Shown piece after piece: positions 63,663 to 64,000 of a stretch of 64,000 nt of DNA. This DNA is from Pseudomonadota bacterium (GTDB lineage: Bacteria > Pseudomonadota > Gammaproteobacteria > Burkholderiales > Thiobacteraceae). A program made the position numbers and the translations under genes. The DNA is taken from positions 186,001 through 250,000 of the forward strand of contig JAKANO010000002.1 of the NCBI GenBank assembly GCA_021812385.1. Direction: 5' to 3'. Numbering within the stretch: position 1 is the stretch's first letter; the number at the start of each line of letters is the position of its first letter. The notes beneath the pieces were generated by a model, which did no database searches, had not been told where the DNA came from, and saw only the letters and a list, made by a program, of their open reading frames with translations.

Positions 63663-64000
63663 TTAAGCCGCCGCCGCTTGCCGCATCAGCAGCGTGATCA
63701 AATTAGCCAAACGCTCGCGCATATGCCGCCGATCGATAATCAGATCGACCGCGCCGTGCTCGAGCAAGAATTCAGCGCGCTGGAATCCGTCTGGCAAGGT
63801 TTGACGCACGGTTTGTTCGATCACACGCGGTCCGGCAAAGCCGATCAAGGCGCCGGGCTCGGCGATATTGATATCCCCCAGCATGGCGAAACTGGCAGAA
63901 ACGCCGCCCATAGTGGGATCGGTTAACACCGAGATGTACGGCAGTTTGGCTGCGGCAAGTTGCGTCAAAGCGGCGCTGGTTTTAGCCATTTGCATCAAAG
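63663..64000 (-). CDS. accD: Acetyl-CoA carboxylase carboxyltransferase beta subunit, 5' part outside window
   Basis: C-terminal about 112 residues of AccD; the reading frame is open to the right edge. [43 protein letters not shown], marked by [13 protein letters not shown], and [26 protein letters not shown], marked by [11 protein letters not shown], are nearly invariant in AccD. It supplies malonyl-CoA for fatty-acid synthesis. The internal Met codons near the edge are not the start. First visible gene of accD-folC-dedD-cvpA-purF. Confidence 0.96.
   Translation of the reverse strand, partial: LMQMAKTSAALTQLAAAKLPYISVLTDPTMGGVSASFAMLGDINIAEPGALIGFAGPRVIEQTVRQTLPDGFQRAEFLLEHGAVDLIIDRRHMRERLANLITLLMRQAAAA

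Overview
The window is chromosomal DNA of a betaproteobacterium. The evidence is gene order: accD-folC-dedD-cvpA-purF-metZ, pcnB-folK-dNK-panB-panC-panD, queA-tgt-yajC-secD-secF, tsaE-amiC-mutL-miaA with divergent queG, ispD-ispF, and a flgBCDEFGHIJKL cluster whose FlgJ carries the muramidase domain. A member of the Nitrosomonadales or a close relative is a guess; no rRNA is present to settle it. Coding density is high, with many 1- to 4-base overlaps.

Layout. 1-3.6 kb: selD (cut by the left edge) divergent from mnmH/selU, an EamA transporter, a host-attachment-type protein and thpR. 3.6-5.3 kb: ispD-ispF, split by a cassette encoding a GxxExxY (PD-(D/E)XK-like) protein. 5.4-7.9 kb: a three-gene AmmeMemoRadiSam operon. 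8-13 kb: a hydrolase, a diguanylate cyclase and a TPR-CHAT lipoprotein. 13-19.8 kb: miaA, mutL, amiC, tsaE, queG and murI. 20-27.9 kb: an M48 protease, a structured intergenic region, an orphan GAF-GspE-like ATPase, a DUF938 methyltransferase, a multi-domain REC-GGDEF protein, a DUF3025 protein, an FKBP and a DedA protein. 28-33.3 kb: secF, secD, yajC, tgt, queA. 33.4-34.6 kb: tRNA-Leu(CAA), a higBA module and a second, partial copy of the tRNA, resembling a small tRNA-borne island. 34.6-39.7 kb: pantothenate, folate and poly(A) genes, with a REP-associated transposase between panB and panC. 39.8-43.4 kb: a GGDEF-EAL protein, a HAD phosphatase and a PilZ protein. 43.5-54 kb: the flg operon, with a sigma54-type promoter before flgB and a sigma28-type promoter before flgK. 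54-64 kb: htpG with a sigma32-type promoter, two exported unknowns, metZ behind a SAM-II riboswitch, a second higBA, then purF-cvpA-dedD-folC-accD, cut by the right edge.

Three themes recur. The first is cyclic di-GMP signalling: two GGEEF cyclases with inhibitory-site motifs, one AGDEF/EVL protein and one PilZ protein next to the flagellar genes. The second is tRNA modification: mnmH, miaA, tsaE, queG, queA and tgt. The third is small repeat-based elements lodged in housekeeping operons without disrupting them. These are REP palindromes with their transposase, and a distinct family of (CGCCAAG)n inverted repeats that bracket the GxxExxY gene and recur without it elsewhere. The second repeat family and a candidate small RNA at about 20.7-21.0 kb are the best candidates for something undescribed.
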